Below are positions 36,138 through 46,132 of a DNA stretch of 64,000 bases, in pieces. The translations under genes were made by a program, and so were the position numbers. Positions within the stretch are counted from its first letter, which is position 1; every line of letters begins with the position of its first letter. Below the pieces are notes generated by a model. The model was not told the DNA's origin. It worked only from the letters and a program-made list of their open reading frames with translations, and ran no database searches. Source of the stretch: Saliniramus fredricksonii (lineage in GTDB: Bacteria > Pseudomonadota > Alphaproteobacteria > Rhizobiales > Beijerinckiaceae); the NCBI RefSeq assembly GCF_900094735.1, contig NZ_FMBM01000002.1:1612001-1676000 (forward strand), written 5' to 3'.

Positions 36138-37442
36138 ATGCAGACCAATTTCGCACCTGAACTGCTCGAAAATCCGGATATGCGGGAATCAGAGACGATC
36201 CTGCGCACCTGCGTGCATTGCGGGTTCTGTACGGCGACCTGCCCGACCTATTTGCTTCTGGGCGACGAACTCGACAGCCCGCGCGGGCGCATCTATCTGA
36301 TGAAGGACATGCTGGAGAACGGCAAGCCGGCTTCCGAGCAGGTCGTCACCCATATCGACCGCTGCCTCTCCTGCCTGTCCTGCATGACCACCTGCCCCTC
36401 GGGCGTGCATTACATGCATCTCGTCGATCATGCCCGCGCGCATATCGAGGAAACCTATCAGCGGCCCTGGCACGACCGGCTGATGCGCAGCCTGCTCTCG
36501 GCCATCCTGCCCTATCCGGGCCGATTCCGCCTCGCCCTGTTCGGCGCCTATCTCGGCAAGCCCTTCAAGGGCGTGGCGAAGGCGCTGCCGAAAGTGGGGC
36601 CGCGCATGGGCGCGATGCTCGATCTCGCCCCGGGGCGCCTGCCCACGCGCTCGGCCCAGGAGGGGCCGGGGGTGTTCGCCGCGCAAGGCGAAGAACGCGG
36701 GCGCGTGGCGATCCTTCAGGGCTGCGCCCAGACCGTGCTCGATCCCGGCATCAACGAAGCGACGATCCGCCTGCTCAACCGTCATGGCATCACCGTCACG
36801 CAGGTGGCCGGCGAGGGCTGTTGCGGGGCGCTGGTGCACCATATGGGGCGTACGGAAGACAGCCACGATTTCGCCCGCCGCAATATCGACGTCTGGATCC
36901 GCGAGGTCGAGGAGAACGGCCTCGACGCGATCATCATCACGGCTTCGGGCTGCGGCACCACGATCAAGGATTACGGCCACATGTTCCGCGAGGATGCGGA
37001 CTATGCCGAGAAGGCGGCCCGGGTCTCGGCGCTGGCAAAGGACATCACCGAATATCTCGAAACCCTGACGCTGCAACCGACGGGCGAGGCGGACAAGCTC
37101 ACCGTCGCGTATCATTCCGCCTGCTCGATGCAACACGGCCAGCAGATTCGCGAGGCGCCGAAGAAGCTTCTGAAGAAGGCGGGTTTCAAGGTGAAGGACG
37201 TGCCCGAGAGCCATATCTGCTGCGGCTCGGCGGGCACCTACAACATCCTGCAGCCGGAAATCGCCGAACAATTGCGCGCCCGCAAGGTCGGCAATATCGA
37301 GCGCACCCGCCCCGACATCATCGCCACCGGCAATATCGGCTGCATGACGCAGATCGGCAAGGGCACCGAAATCCCCATCGTTCACACCGCCGAACTGCTC
37401 GACTGGGCCACCGGCGGCCCGCGCCCGCAGGCTTTGGAGTGA
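36138..37442 (+). CDS. glcF: Glycolate oxidase iron-sulphur subunit GlcF
   Basis: GlcF passes electrons from the flavin subunits to the quinone pool. The 434-residue protein has two 4Fe-4S motifs near the N-terminus, CVHCGFCTATCPTY and CLSCLSCMTTCPSGV, and two CCG-type cysteine-rich domains: GEGCCGALVHHMG and SHICCGSAGTYNI, with a matching YHSACSMQHGQ. It completes the glcDEF set. The stop converges on treY with 19 bases between. Length and all cysteine motifs are intact. Confidence 0.95.
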   Translation: MQTNFAPELLENPDMRESETILRTCVHCGFCTATCPTYLLLGDELDSPRGRIYLMKDMLENGKPASEQVVTHIDRCLSCLSCMTTCPSGVHYMHLVDHARAHIEETYQRPWHDRLMRSLLSAILPYPGRFRLALFGAYLGKPFKGVAKALPKVGPRMGAMLDLAPGRLPTRSAQEGPGVFAAQGEERGRVAILQGCAQTVLDPGINEATIRLLNRHGITVTQVAGEGCCGALVHHMGRTEDSHDFARRNIDVWIREVEENGLDAIIITASGCGTTIKDYGHMFREDADYAEKAARVSALAKDITEYLETLTLQPTGEADKLTVAYHSACSMQHGQQIREAPKKLLKKAGFKVKDVPESHICCGSAGTYNILQPEIAEQLRARKVGNIERTRPDIIATGNIGCMTQIGKGTEIPIVHTAELLDWATGGPRPQALE

Positions 37443-37461
37443 GCCGGGGGATCCATGCGGA

Positions 37462-40176
37462 TCAACTGCTCACCTTCAATCCGAAAGGCAGCGTCGCCAG
37501 AAGCTCCGCGAGGGGGAGTTCCGGATCCAGGGGCGCTTCCGCGACATCGCTCGAAGCCCCCTTCAAGGCATCGCGCATCTGGGTGCCCTGCATGTCCGGC
37601 GGGATCAGGATGCGCGTATCGCCCCACCATTGCGGATCGGGCAGCGGCGTTGCGCCGGCATCGACGGCGCCGCTCGCACAACGCGGTGCAACGGCGATCA
37701 GCAGCGAGGACGAATACCGCCGTGCGAAGGCGATGGCATGGCCCGCGCGGGTGCCTGCCACCTCGAGCGGCACGTATTCGCCCGCCGCAAACCGCGCCGG
37801 CGCGTCGCTGCGCAGTTTCAGGAGCCGTGCGATCAGCGCCTGCTTGATGCGTCCGTCGCGCCAATGCGGCAAAAGCATTTCGAGCGAAGGCTCTCGCGAG
37901 AGCGCTGTCATCCGCGCGGCGTAATCCACCGGGCGGCGGTTATCGGGATCGACCAGCGAGAAATCCCAGAATTCGCACCCCTGATAGAGATCGGGCACGC
38001 CCGGCACGAGATTGCGCAGGAAGGCCTGGCTCAACCCGTTGAGGGCACCGGCCGGCGCGATCTGCTGCACATGGCCGTGCATCGACTCAAGAAACGGCAG
38101 GCTGCGATCGGGATCACCGATCTTTTCGAGAAACGCACGGCAGGCCGCTTCGTATTCCGCGTCAGGCTCGCGCCATGACGAGCGCAGCTTGCTCTCGCGC
38201 AAGGCCTTTTCCTGCCATCCGGCAAGGCGTTCGCGGAAGGCTGCGAGGCCCTGCGCATCATCGGGCGCGAGGTCGAGCGGCCAGGCGCCGACCATCATCT
38301 GATAGAGCATGTATTCATCAGCCGGGTCGATCACTTCGCCGGAGAGCCGGCGGTTGCGTTCGAACCATTCCGCGACGGCCTCCGCCCAGCCGCCGGGATC
38401 CTCGCTGATCACCGCGAGCCGCGCGCGCACATCTTCGCCGCGTTTGTGGTCATGCGTCGCGGTGGTGACCATACCGGCGGGGTGCTCGGTCGCGGTCCGG
38501 CTCGCAGCCATGTGAAAATCATCGACCGCAATGGCGAGCGCATCGACATCGAAGCCGACATCATTGCGCGAGATCAGGCGCCCGTAGCGATAGAAGGCCG
38601 TATCCTCCACGGCCTTGGCGGCGATCGGCGCGGTGAGTTGCTGGAAGCGCGCCACCGCCTCCCCGCGCGCCTGCGCATCCGCTGTCCCGATGCCGGAAAG
38701 CCAGCCGGCGACCAGGTCGACGACGCCCTCCTCGCCGGGCGCGCTCATTGCCCTCGCGGCATCAACCGCTTGCGCGAGATGGGGCGCATCAGATCCCGGT
38801 GACGCGCCTTCGGTCGCATAGGTGCGGTAGACGGGGAAGGCCACGATCAACGCGGTCAGCGCCCGGCGCAGCGCCGCGAGGGTGATGTCGCGCGTCTCCA
38901 GCGAGGCTTGTGTCATGGCGTGGAAGGCGCGGGCGCAGGCGTCGAGCTGGCCGGAAAAGTCGCGCACCAGCAATTCGTTGCGCGCATCCGCCTCCTCGCT
39001 CCCGAAATCGGGATAGCGCCCGCTGACTTCGCTCCACAATTCCGACAGCGCATCGGCGGCGTGCGGATCGTGCAAAACGGCGCTGGCGCGATCCATGAAT
39101 TCGTATCCGGTGGTGCCGTCGCAATCCCAGTCGAGCGGCAGGGTCTCGTCGCGTCCGAGAATCTTCTCGACGATCAGCCAGGCCCGTTCGCGACCCGCCT
39201 CTTTCGGGCGCAGTTCCGTCAGGGCGTCGAGGCGCTCGCGCAGATGCTGGCAATAGCCGGCCGGGTCGCGCAGACCGTCGATGTGATCGATGCGCAGCCC
39301 GTCGACCAGGCCCTCGCGATAGAGCCGCAGGATGGTGGCGTGGATCATGTCGAAAACGCGCGGGTCCTCGACCCGCAAGCCGGCAAGCTCGGTAATGTCG
39401 AAGAAGCGACGCCAGTTGATCATGTCGCCGGCAACCCGCCACCAGGCCAGCCTGAAATGCTGGCGCTCCATCAGCGCATGCAGGATCTGCGGGTCGCGAT
39501 GCGCATCGAGCACAGCCCCAAGCCGATCCCCCATCGAGGCGGTGACCCGGCAGGCCTCGATGAAACCGGCGCGGCCTTCCGCCGCGTCGAAGCGCTGCGC
39601 CAGCGCCTCGAAATCCTCCCCGCCGGCACGCAGGATCGCAGGGTAATCTTCCGGGCGAATCGGGAAGCGGTGATGGTGATAGGCGATGGTGAAGCTCTCC
39701 AGCGCTTCATCGAAGACGAGAGCGAGATCGCCCGCCGCGAGCACCGTGCCATAGGGCTCGCCGAGGAAGGGCGCCAGCAGCTTGCCCTTCAGGGCCTCAT
39801 CAGGCGTATCCCAGTCGATGTCGAAGAACGAGGCATAGGGGCTTGACTGCCCGTTTTCGAGCACGTCGAGCCACCACGCATTATCCGCGCCGCCCACAGC
39901 CATGTGGTTGGGCACGATATCAGCGATCAGCCCCATGCCATGGGCGCGCAATTGTGCAACAAAAGCGCGAAGGCCCGGCTCGCCGCCGAGTTCCTCGTCG
40001 ACCCGCGTCGGATCGACTCCGTCATAGCCGTGCGAGGATCCGCTGCGCGAGGACAGGATCGGCGAGGCGTAGACGTGACTGATCCCGAGACCCGCCAGAT
40101 AGGGCACGATCGCGCATGCATCGGCGAACGTGAAGACGTCATTGAATTGCAGCCGATAGGTCGCGCGCGGCGTCAT
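37462..40176 (-). CDS. treY: Malto-oligosyltrehalose synthase TreY
   Basis: TreY isomerises the reducing-end alpha-1,4 linkage of maltodextrins to alpha,alpha-1,1, forming maltooligosyl-trehalose. This 904-residue GH13 enzyme begins TPRATYRLQFNDVFTFADA, the usual start. Motifs include ADIVPNHMAV, the nucleophile region LVDGLRIDHIDGLRDP, the acid/base region LIVEKILGRDE, and TATHDHKRGEDVRARL. The C-terminus keeps NLVPGVPDLYQGCEFWDFSLVDPDNRRPVDY. It is the last gene of the seven-gene glucan operon; its ATG overlaps the malQ stop by four bases (ATGA). Together with TreZ it makes trehalose from glucan. Confidence 0.96.
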   Translation of the reverse strand: MTPRATYRLQFNDVFTFADACAIVPYLAGLGISHVYASPILSSRSGSSHGYDGVDPTRVDEELGGEPGLRAFVAQLRAHGMGLIADIVPNHMAVGGADNAWWLDVLENGQSSPYASFFDIDWDTPDEALKGKLLAPFLGEPYGTVLAAGDLALVFDEALESFTIAYHHHRFPIRPEDYPAILRAGGEDFEALAQRFDAAEGRAGFIEACRVTASMGDRLGAVLDAHRDPQILHALMERQHFRLAWWRVAGDMINWRRFFDITELAGLRVEDPRVFDMIHATILRLYREGLVDGLRIDHIDGLRDPAGYCQHLRERLDALTELRPKEAGRERAWLIVEKILGRDETLPLDWDCDGTTGYEFMDRASAVLHDPHAADALSELWSEVSGRYPDFGSEEADARNELLVRDFSGQLDACARAFHAMTQASLETRDITLAALRRALTALIVAFPVYRTYATEGASPGSDAPHLAQAVDAARAMSAPGEEGVVDLVAGWLSGIGTADAQARGEAVARFQQLTAPIAAKAVEDTAFYRYGRLISRNDVGFDVDALAIAVDDFHMAASRTATEHPAGMVTTATHDHKRGEDVRARLAVISEDPGGWAEAVAEWFERNRRLSGEVIDPADEYMLYQMMVGAWPLDLAPDDAQGLAAFRERLAGWQEKALRESKLRSSWREPDAEYEAACRAFLEKIGDPDRSLPFLESMHGHVQQIAPAGALNGLSQAFLRNLVPGVPDLYQGCEFWDFSLVDPDNRRPVDYAARMTALSREPSLEMLLPHWRDGRIKQALIARLLKLRSDAPARFAAGEYVPLEVAGTRAGHAIAFARRYSSSLLIAVAPRCASGAVDAGATPLPDPQWWGDTRILIPPDMQGTQMRDALKGASSDVAEAPLDPELPLAELLATLPFGLKVSS

Positions 40177-42254
40177 GCCTGCTCCTTCTCACGCTTGCCT
40201 TGTGCACGCGGGCGCGCAGCCGCCAGACGCGCCAGACGCGCCTTCGCGACCGGGCCCGTCGCGGGCTCTTCCGGAAGGCGCCTGCGCCAGTTGGGGTGGG
40301 TATCGATGGTCCCGGGCAGGTTCGGCTGCTCGCGTGCACCGGCGATATCCTCCGCCGACGCGATGGCGAGGGTGCAGGCGCTGCGGGCGATATAGTCGAG
40401 GGCGGCATCGATCACCGCATCGGGATGCGCGACATCCGGAATGGATTCCTGTGTCAGCCCGTAATCGGATACACTCTCCCAGAAGCGGAGCCGGTCATAA
40501 TGGCGCTCGGCCATCTGGATCCCGGCATCCTCGGTGCTGGGAAGCTGACCGAGCCTGTCGCGCCAGGCGATGTCGTTGCCCTGCCACCAGCCGGTGATGG
40601 TGGGCAGATCATGCGTCGTGGTCATCGCCACCGCATTGACGTCCCAGTGCTGCGGCGCGCGGAAGCGCCCGTCATCCTCGCGCTCGAACAACAGCACCCG
40701 CATCCCCATCACCCCGGCCTGGTCGATGCGCCCGCGGAACCCGTCGGGCACCGTGCCGAGATCCTCGCCGATGACGATGGCCTGATTGCGATGCGATTCG
40801 AGGGAGACGATGCGCAGCATGTCGTCGAGCGGGTATTGCAGATAGACGCCCTCCGTCGAAGGCATGCCCCATGGCACCAGCCAGAGCCGCGACAGCCCCA
40901 TCACATGATCGATGCGCACACCGCCAGCCGTGCGCATCGCGGAACGCAACGTGGCGATGAATGGCGCAAAGCCGTGTTCCTGCAGGGCCTTGGGCGAAAA
41001 GGTCGTGAGACCCCAATCCTGCCCGAGCGGACCCAGCGGATCCGGCGGCGCACCTATGCTGACGCCCTGCAGGATATCGTCGGGACGGCTCCAGGCATGG
41101 CTCCCGCCGGCATCCATCCCGACCGCGAGATCGGCGATCATGCCGATTCCCATTCCCGCCTCCCGGGCCGCGCTCTGGGCCGAACCAAGGGAGCGCTCGG
41201 TGAGCCATTGCAGGAAAGCGTGGAACACGACCTCATGTGCATGCTCCTGCGCAAATGCCTGCACGGCAGGCGCCTGCGGGTGCCGATAGGCCTCCGGCCA
41301 GCCCTGCCAGCCGCGCGGCTCGCCGAGGCTCCGGGCAAAATGTGCGTGCAGCGCCTCGTAGGTCGCATGCTCTTCGAGCAGCGCCCCGCCCTCGGCGCGA
41401 TAGCGGGCAAAATCCGCGCGCAGATCGGGCGGCCCCTCGGCGGTGAAGCGCTCGAAGAGACGGCGCAACGCATCGCGCTTGCTCCGCCCCTCGCGGGCCC
41501 AGTCGATCAAGGGCGCACCGGGCGTGTCACAGCGGGCGATGGCGGCAAAATCCGCGTCGAACACGGCCCCCGGATCGGCCATGAGCACGTTGTGGAACAG
41601 CCGCGTCGAGGGCGCATAGGGGCTCGAACGCCCCGGATCGGCAGCATAGAGCGCATGGGACGGGCTGACGGCCACGGCATCCGCCCCGGCTTCGCCCAAA
41701 GCCCGGGCATAATCGCGCAGGGAGCCGGCATCGCCGAAGCTCGAATAGGGCGTCGGCGGCAGGGCGTAGATCTGCGCTGCGACGCCGAACGCCCTGCGGG
41801 CATCGCCATCCGTTTCCCCGAACGCGTCGATGAGACCATAGGCACGGGTCGGCGCGACCGCCAGGGTGAGGGTATCACCGTCGAGTTCGACCAGGTGATA
41901 GCCAGGCTCGAGGATGGGCGGGATGGTCATGCCGCCGGCACTGGGCACCAGCCGCATCTCGCGACGCTCGCCGGTCTCCAGCCGCAATTGCGCGAGCGCG
42001 TGATGGCCGAGGTCGGGCGGCAGCAATGTGGGCACGCCGCAATCCGTCGTCAGAAAGCGTAAACCTACTCCAGATTGCATATCGTGGAGCGCGGCGAAGC
42101 TCTCCCCGATCTCCGACTCCGACCCGGCGGCGTAGCCGATCGCGTTGAGCGCCGCGCGCAATGTATCGTCGCCGACCTCGCGTCGCTCGCCTCGATAATC
42201 AGTCCAGGCGAGTGTCAGGCCGGCGGCCTGGGCGAGATCGCGCAAATGGGTCAT
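40173..42254 (-). CDS. malQ: 4-alpha-glucanotransferase MalQ (amylomaltase)
   Basis: MalQ disproportionates maltodextrins and lets short chains be rebuilt into substrates for TreY or phosphorylase. The ATG at 42254 gives 693 residues; the reading from 42332 runs back into treZ. The N-terminal extension (about 1-150), before the GH77 barrel, is typical of long proteobacterial MalQ. Catalytic motifs are GVRIDHVMGLSRLWLVPWG (nucleophile Asp), VIGEDLGTVP (acid/base Glu) and TTHDLPTITGWW. SSPYAPSTRLFHNV marks the donor site. It lies 2 bases after treZ and overlaps treY, so it is fully embedded in the operon. Confidence 0.95.
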   Translation of the reverse strand: MTHLRDLAQAAGLTLAWTDYRGERREVGDDTLRAALNAIGYAAGSESEIGESFAALHDMQSGVGLRFLTTDCGVPTLLPPDLGHHALAQLRLETGERREMRLVPSAGGMTIPPILEPGYHLVELDGDTLTLAVAPTRAYGLIDAFGETDGDARRAFGVAAQIYALPPTPYSSFGDAGSLRDYARALGEAGADAVAVSPSHALYAADPGRSSPYAPSTRLFHNVLMADPGAVFDADFAAIARCDTPGAPLIDWAREGRSKRDALRRLFERFTAEGPPDLRADFARYRAEGGALLEEHATYEALHAHFARSLGEPRGWQGWPEAYRHPQAPAVQAFAQEHAHEVVFHAFLQWLTERSLGSAQSAAREAGMGIGMIADLAVGMDAGGSHAWSRPDDILQGVSIGAPPDPLGPLGQDWGLTTFSPKALQEHGFAPFIATLRSAMRTAGGVRIDHVMGLSRLWLVPWGMPSTEGVYLQYPLDDMLRIVSLESHRNQAIVIGEDLGTVPDGFRGRIDQAGVMGMRVLLFEREDDGRFRAPQHWDVNAVAMTTTHDLPTITGWWQGNDIAWRDRLGQLPSTEDAGIQMAERHYDRLRFWESVSDYGLTQESIPDVAHPDAVIDAALDYIARSACTLAIASAEDIAGAREQPNLPGTIDTHPNWRRRLPEEPATGPVAKARLARLAAARPRAQGKREKEQA

Positions 42255-42256
42255 CG

Positions 42257-44019
42257 TCAAGCGTTCTCCTCTAACCAGAGAATGGTCGAGTGGCCCTGAA
42301 GTTCCCTGCGCACCATTCCTCGCCCGACCCAATGCGAGGGTGCAACTTCCGGAAATACCTTGCCCGGAGGTTTCACCGGGTCACTGGAAAGATTGCAGGC
42401 CAGCGTCATCACACCCCCGTAGGAGAGCCGCCAGCGGGCGATCACGGCCTTGTCGCCGATCACCTCGGCCCCCATTGATTCCACGCCATCGAGATGCGGC
42501 GCGATGCGGGTGCGGCGGATGCCGAGGAGGGTGCGGTAGAGATCCTCGCGGGCCATGTCACCCCCTCCCCCGCAATCACCGGGCGTGAGCGCTCGAAGGT
42601 CTCGGGATCGTTGGGATCGGGGATCATCTCGCGCTTGTGCGGATCGGCGAATTCCGGGAAGGCAGCGAATTCCTTCCGGCGCCCGTCGCGCACCAGCGGC
42701 GCCAGCCCGGGATGGTGATCGGTGAAGAAGAGAAACGGCTCGGTCGAGCCGGTCTCCTCGCCCATGAAGATCATCGGGATCTGCGGGGCCAGCAGCAGCA
42801 GGGCGATCGCCGCTTCCAGCGCCGGCTTGTCGGCCAGGGTGGTGAGGCGCTCGCCGAAGGCGCGGTTGCCGATCTGGTCATGGTTCTGGAGATGGTTGAC
42901 GAAGGCGGTCGGCGGCAGATGCGCGCTCGCTCCGCCACGCGGCTCGTCCGATCCGGGCGGTGTCTCGCCCTGATAGACAAACCCCTGCGCCAGCGAGCGG
43001 GCGAGCTTCTGCGTCGTCCCCTCGGTGAAGCCGCCGTAATAGCCCGCGCTCTCGCCGGTCAGCAGCACATGCACGCAGTGATGAAAATCGTCGTTCCATT
43101 GTCCATCGAAGGGACCTCCGAGCGGCTCGGGATCATTGTGTTCGTTTTCGAGGATGAGATGGACGTGGCGCCCCTCCTCCACCGTCTCGCGCACGGCCTG
43201 CCCGACCTCGTCGAGCCAGTCGCCGTCATGGATGGCGTGGACGGCATCGAAGCGCAGCCCGTCGAAGCGGTATTCCATCAGCCAGTAGAGCACATTCTCC
43301 TTGAAGAAGCGGCGCAGTTCCGGATGGCGGAAGTCGAGCGCAGCGCCCCATGGCGTCTCGATATCCTCGCGGAAGAAGTCCGGCGCATAGGCGTGCAGGT
43401 AGCTCCCGTCAGGGCCGAAATGGTTGTAGACGACGTCGAGGAAGATGTTCAGCCCCAGCTCGTGCGCCCGGTCGATCAGCGCCTTGAGATCATGCGGATC
43501 GCCATAGGCGGTATCGGGCGCGAAGGGCAGCACCCCGTCATAACCCCAGCTGCGGCGACCGGGAAAATCGGCGATCGGCATCAGCTGGATGGCGGTCACG
43601 CCGATATCGGCGATGGCCGGAAGGTGTTCGGCGACGCCCGCATAGCCGCCGAGCAGCCCGGTATGCAACTCGTAGATGACGCTGTCCTGCCAGGGGCGCC
43701 CCTTCCATTCGGGGCAGCGCCAGGCATAGGTTTCCGCATCATGGACAATGCTGCGGTCATGCACGTCAGGCGTTTGCAGCCGCGAGGCGGGATCGGGCAC
43801 GAGCAAGCCGTCCTGCAGGCGGTAGCGATAGCGCGCGCCTGCGCCGCATTCCGCCTCGACCGTGAACCAGCCGGCCTCGTCACGCTGCATCGGGATCGGA
43901 TCCCAGTCCTCCACCATCAGCGCCACGCGCTCCTGCGCCGGCGCGAAGAAACGAAAACGTGTCCGGTTGCGCGCCTGTATCAGGGCCCCCGCCGTGATCG
44001 GAAACTGAAAAGCGCTCAT
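42257..44019 (-). pseudogene. treZ: Malto-oligosyltrehalose trehalohydrolase TreZ, one-base frameshift
   Basis: TreZ releases trehalose from maltooligosyl-trehalose. From the ATG at 44019 the frame shows an N-terminal beta domain (RFRFFAPAQERVALMVEDWD), GYDGVLPFAPDTAYG, the catalytic FDGLRFDAVHAI and LILENEHND, and NHLQNHDQIGNRAFGERL. Near 42570 the frame leaves the family: the C-terminal domain (MAREDLYRTLLGIRRTRIAP...) is in the next frame and ends at 42257. One extra base in the C-runs at 42561-42571 would rejoin them as a 587-residue protein, the normal TreZ length. So it is a one-base deletion or a homopolymer sequencing error. The start overlaps the glgX stop by four bases. Confidence 0.9.
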
Positions 44020-46124
44020 TCCTCTCCCCCTTCGCATTCCGCCACCAGCAGCACGGCGGAACGCTCACTCACCCCGTAGGTCTCCCCTTCAACAGGCGCT
44101 TCCGGCTCCTGCGGACGGGCGCTGTCGATCAGAAGACGCCATGCGGCAGGCGGTTGTGGCAAGCGGAAATCGAGGGCGGAGCTTGATGCATTCATGAGAA
44201 AAAGCACCATCTCGATACGTCCGTCCGGCTTGACGCGCGCCCGGCGCATGGTCAGGGCCCGGCGCTCGGCATCGTCCCAATCCTCCGGCGAGGGTACGGA
44301 GGCGTTTTCGTCGAACCAGTCGATATCCTTGATCCCCGGCGCCAGGTCGACACCATAGAGGAAGCGGCGCGAGCGCAGGCCGGGATAGGTGCGTCGCAGC
44401 GCGATCAGGCGCGCCACATAATCGGTCAGCGCCTCGCCCTCTTCGGATCTGGCCTTGGACCAGTCGATCCAGGAGATCTCGTTATCCTGGGCATAGGCGT
44501 TGTTGTTGCCCCCCTGGCTGCGCCCGAATTCGTCACCGGCAAGCAGCATCGGCGTGCCGAGGGAGGCAAACAGCGTGGTCAGCATCGAGCGCATCACCCG
44601 CAGGCGCGTCTCGCGGATCGTCTCGTCATCGGTCTCGCCCTCTGCGCCCCAGTTGCGCGAATAGTTCTCCGAATGGCCGTCGCGATTATCCTCGCCATTG
44701 GCCTCGTTGTGCTTTTCCTCGTAGGCCGTGATGTCCGCGACGGTGTAGCCGTCATGGGCGGCGATGAAGTTCAGCGAAGCCCAGGGCCGGCGCGCGCGGC
44801 GATCGAACAGATCCCCGGATCCGGTCAGCCGCGAGGCCATTTCCGGGCGCAGGCCCGGATCCTCGCGCCAGTAGCGGCGCACGCTGTCGCGATAGCGATC
44901 GTTCCACTCGGCAAAGCCCGGCGGGTGGTGGCCGAGCTGGTAGCCGCCAGGGCCGATATCCCAGGGTTCCGAGATCAGTTTCTTGCGCTGGAGCACCGGA
45001 TCCTGACGCAGCGCATCGAAGAAGCCGGCGCCGGGGTCGAAGCCGTGCGGCTCACGCCCGAGCGTTACGCCGAGATCGAAGCGGAACCCGTCCACACGAT
45101 ACGATGTCGCCCAGTAGCGCAGGCTGTCCATCACCATCTGCAGGACGCGCGGGTTGGACAGGTTCACCGTGTTGCCGGTGCCGGTATCGTTGATGCAATG
45201 ACGCGGATTCTCCGGCCGAAGACGGTAATAGCTGGCATTGTCGAGCCCCCGCCAGGAGAGCGTCGGCCCAAGCTCGCCGCCTTCGGCGGTGTGGTTGTAG
45301 ACGACGTCGAGGATCACCTCGATCCCCGCCGCGTGCAATTCGCGGATGGCGATGCGCAACTCGTCCTGATCCCCCGGCTTCGCCATGTAGCGGCTTTCCG
45401 GCGCAAAGAAGGAGAGCGTGTTGTAGCCCCAGTAATTGGTCAGCTTCTTCTCCTGCAGGAAGCGGTCCTGAAGGATGGCGTGGATCGGCATCAGTTCGAT
45501 ACTGGTGATGCCCAGCCGCTTGAGATGGGCGATGACGGCGGGGTGCCCGAGCGCCGCATAGGTGCCGCGCTCGGGCACACGCACCTCTTCCATCAGCTTG
45601 GTGAGGCCCTTCACATGGGCCTCGTAGATTACCGTCTCCTCCCATGGGATATCCGGCGAGCGGTCGTCGCCCCAGTTGAAACTGTCATCAATGACGACGG
45701 ATTTCGGCACGGCGGGCGCGCTGTCACGCCGGTCGAAGGAGAGATCGGCGCGCGACGAGTTCACGCGGTAGCCGAACAGGGCGTCGCTCCAGCGCGTCTC
45801 CCCGTGCAGACCCCTGGCATAGGGGTCGATCAGCAGCTTGTTGGGGTTGAAGCGGTGCCCGCGCGCCGGCTCGTAGGGCCCGTGAGCGCGGTAGCCGTAG
45901 AGCAGCCCCGCGCGCACATGCGGCAGATAGCCGTGCCAGATCTCGTCGGTCCATTCCGGCATCTCGTAGCGCGCGATCTCGCGCCGCCCGGTCTCGTCGA
46001 AAATGCACAGATCGATTCGCTCGGCATGCGCGGAATAGACCGCGAAATTCACGCCGAGCCCGTCCCAGGTCGCACCGAGGGGGTAAGGCGAGCCAGGTGA
46101 AAGCCTGTCTGGCAGGGTCGGCAT
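44016..46124 (-). CDS. glgX: Glycogen debranching enzyme GlgX / isoamylase TreX
   Basis: This 702-residue GH13 enzyme hydrolyses alpha-1,6 branches of glycogen-like glucan. The N-terminal CBM48 domain opens GSPYPLGATWDGLGVNFAVY. Barrel motifs are VILDVVYNHTAEG, the nucleophile region VDGFRFDLGVTLG, the acid/base region LISEPWDIGPGGYQLG, and the substrate loop IAAHDGYTVADITAYEEKHN followed by NGEDNRDGHSENYSRNWG, both hallmarks of GlgX/TreX. In this operon it supplies linear chains to TreY, i.e. the TreX role. It lies 8 bases after glgB and overlaps treZ by four bases. Confidence 0.95.
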   Translation of the reverse strand: MPTLPDRLSPGSPYPLGATWDGLGVNFAVYSAHAERIDLCIFDETGRREIARYEMPEWTDEIWHGYLPHVRAGLLYGYRAHGPYEPARGHRFNPNKLLIDPYARGLHGETRWSDALFGYRVNSSRADLSFDRRDSAPAVPKSVVIDDSFNWGDDRSPDIPWEETVIYEAHVKGLTKLMEEVRVPERGTYAALGHPAVIAHLKRLGITSIELMPIHAILQDRFLQEKKLTNYWGYNTLSFFAPESRYMAKPGDQDELRIAIRELHAAGIEVILDVVYNHTAEGGELGPTLSWRGLDNASYYRLRPENPRHCINDTGTGNTVNLSNPRVLQMVMDSLRYWATSYRVDGFRFDLGVTLGREPHGFDPGAGFFDALRQDPVLQRKKLISEPWDIGPGGYQLGHHPPGFAEWNDRYRDSVRRYWREDPGLRPEMASRLTGSGDLFDRRARRPWASLNFIAAHDGYTVADITAYEEKHNEANGEDNRDGHSENYSRNWGAEGETDDETIRETRLRVMRSMLTTLFASLGTPMLLAGDEFGRSQGGNNNAYAQDNEISWIDWSKARSEEGEALTDYVARLIALRRTYPGLRSRRFLYGVDLAPGIKDIDWFDENASVPSPEDWDDAERRALTMRRARVKPDGRIEMVLFLMNASSSALDFRLPQPPAAWRLLIDSARPQEPEAPVEGETYGVSERSAVLLVAECEGGEE

Positions 46125-46132
46125 GTTTTATC

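Noticed and set aside
42257-42556. Separate small gene of 99 codons after the truncated treZ frame
   Set aside because: Its sequence continues the TreZ C-terminal domain and joins the main frame by a one-base shift, so it is part of treZ.
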